Assembly: GCA_033764265.1 (NCBI GenBank)
Contig: JANRJB010000316.1
Location: 1-7,268, forward strand
Direction: 5' to 3'
From: VGEM01 sp033764265
GTDB lineage: Bacteria; Pseudomonadota; Alphaproteobacteria; Rhodospirillales; Rhodospirillaceae
DNA: 7,268 nt
The notes below the pieces were generated by a model that saw only the letters and a program-made list of their open reading frames with translations, was not told the DNA's origin and ran no database searches. Every line of letters starts with the position of its first letter. Position 1 is the stretch's first letter. Shown in pieces: positions 6,388 through 7,268 of this stretch. The translations under genes were made by a program, and so were the position numbers.

Positions 6388-7268
6388 ATGCAAGACGTCT
6401 CCGGCGCCGATGTGCTCGGCGCGCTGGCCGCCATCGTCGGACCCGATCACGTGGTCACCGACGCCACCGAGCGGGCGTACGTCTCGCAGGACTACTTCCG
6501 CGCCGCCGCGCAGCCTGTGGCCGCCGTCGTGCGCCCCGGCTCGACCAAAGAACTGTCGGCCGTGGTGGCCGCGGCCACCCGCGCGGGCGTCGCGATCTAT
6601 CCGCGCGGCGCGGGCTATTCCTACACCGACGCCTACCTGCCGACGCGGCATCCGGCCCTCACCATCGATATGAGCCGCATGGCCCGGATCGTGGAAATCA
6701 ACGCGACCGACATGTACGCCACGGTCGAGGCCGGCTGCCCGTGGGGCACGCTCGATCAGGCGCTGGCCCCGCTCGGCCTGCGCGTGCCGATGTGGGGCCC
6801 GTTGTCGGGCCGCACCGCAACGGTCGGCGGCGGCGTGTCGCAAGGCTGCGTGAGTCTGGGCTCGTCGAAATACGGCACCTCGGCCGACAGCGTCTTGGGC
6901 ATGGACGTGGTGGCCGCCGACGGCACCGTCGTCAGGACCGGAACCGCCGCGCAGGCCAAACACGCGCCGTTCTTTCGCCCCTATGGGCCCGATCTCACCG
7001 GACTGTTCTGCGCCGACGCCGGCGCGCTGGGCGTGAAGGCCACCGTGACGCTGCGGCTGATGGCGCGGCCGCGCCACATCGCCGGCGCGTCGTTCGCGTT
7101 CGACGACTTCGACCGCACGGTCCAAGGCATGGCAGCCGCGGCCCGGCTGGGCGTGGCCAGCGAGAGCCTGGGCATGTCGATCGCCGCGTTGCGCGCGGCC
7201 GCAGCGTCGGCCGGGCTGCTGCAAGACCTGAAAACCCTGCTGACCATCGTGCGCAGCGCCGCGAACCC
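6388..7268 (+). CDS. FAD-linked oxidase/dehydrogenase, PCMH (VAO/GlcD-like) family, partial
   Basis: The frame is open from the ATG at 6388 to the right edge, giving 293 residues with no stop; family members are usually about 460-560 residues, so the C-terminal part is missing. The FAD-binding PCMH domain is clear: VVRPGSTKELSAVVAAAT (47-64), the pyrophosphate-binding YPRGAGYSYT (71-80), TVEAGCPWGTLDQAL (112-126), the glycine-rich SGRTATVGGGVSQG (140-153), KYGTSADSVLGMDVVAADG (161-179), and PYGPDLTGLFCADAGALGVKATVTLRL (198-224), which matches the GlcD-type 'GPDLTGLF.GSEG.LGI' motif. The start of a cap/substrate domain follows. No signal peptide is present. Enzymes of this group oxidise 2-hydroxy acids, phenols or alcohols and pass electrons to O2, cytochromes or a membrane chain. 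The sequence does not select a substrate. It is transcribed away from the leftward operon and may share its control region. Confidence 0.92.
   Translation, partial: MQDVSGADVLGALAAIVGPDHVVTDATERAYVSQDYFRAAAQPVAAVVRPGSTKELSAVVAAATRAGVAIYPRGAGYSYTDAYLPTRHPALTIDMSRMARIVEINATDMYATVEAGCPWGTLDQALAPLGLRVPMWGPLSGRTATVGGGVSQGCVSLGSSKYGTSADSVLGMDVVAADGTVVRTGTAAQAKHAPFFRPYGPDLTGLFCADAGALGVKATVTLRLMARPRHIAGASFAFDDFDRTVQGMAAAARLGVASESLGMSIAALRAAAASAGLLQDLKTLLTIVRSAAN

Overview
The window is very GC-rich, densely coding DNA. Strong third-position G/C preference leaves long spurious open frames on the opposite strand of nearly every gene. The Tat-exported molybdenum hydroxylase subunit, SBP_bac_5 binding protein, PhyH dioxygenase and FAD monooxygenase suggest a free-living, aerobic, metabolically versatile proteobacterium. 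Among these an alphaproteobacterium (rhizobial or rhodospirillal type) is most likely, but this rests on style and gene content only. No RNA gene, mobile element, CRISPR array or convincing terminator was seen.

Layout: six genes lie on the minus strand and read leftwards from about 6241. In transcription order they are a class A FAD aromatic-ring monooxygenase (5066-6241), a periplasmic ABC solute-binding protein (3565-5073, overlapping the previous gene by 8 bp), a small secreted NTF2/SnoaL-like protein (3069-3530), an alpha/beta-fold hydrolase (2251-3072, sharing an ATGA overlap with the previous gene), a PhyH-family Fe(II)/2-oxoglutarate dioxygenase (1385-2233), and, after a 151-bp gap, the N-terminal 411 residues of a Tat-exported molybdopterin subunit of the isoquinoline 1-oxidoreductase/xanthine dehydrogenase type (1-1233, running off the left edge). 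A seventh gene, an FAD-linked (PCMH/VAO-type) oxidase or dehydrogenase, is transcribed in the opposite direction from 6388 and runs off the right edge. The 146-bp divergent spacer carries a nested inverted repeat that is a candidate operator.

The first five minus-strand genes are packed tightly enough to be one operon. The molybdenum subunit has its own strong ribosome binding site and a leader gap, so it may be partly independent. Together the genes look like an uncharacterised catabolic cluster: capture of a solute in the periplasm, then several chemically different oxidations (flavin monooxygenase, Fe/2OG dioxygenase, molybdenum hydroxylase, FAD dehydrogenase) plus a hydrolase-fold enzyme. 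The substrate cannot be read from the sequence. An aromatic or N-heteroaromatic compound is the simplest guess. The main oddities are the loss of the catalytic serine in the alpha/beta hydrolase (His at the nucleophile position), a molybdenum subunit with no visible 2Fe-2S partner, and a solute-binding protein with no visible permease.
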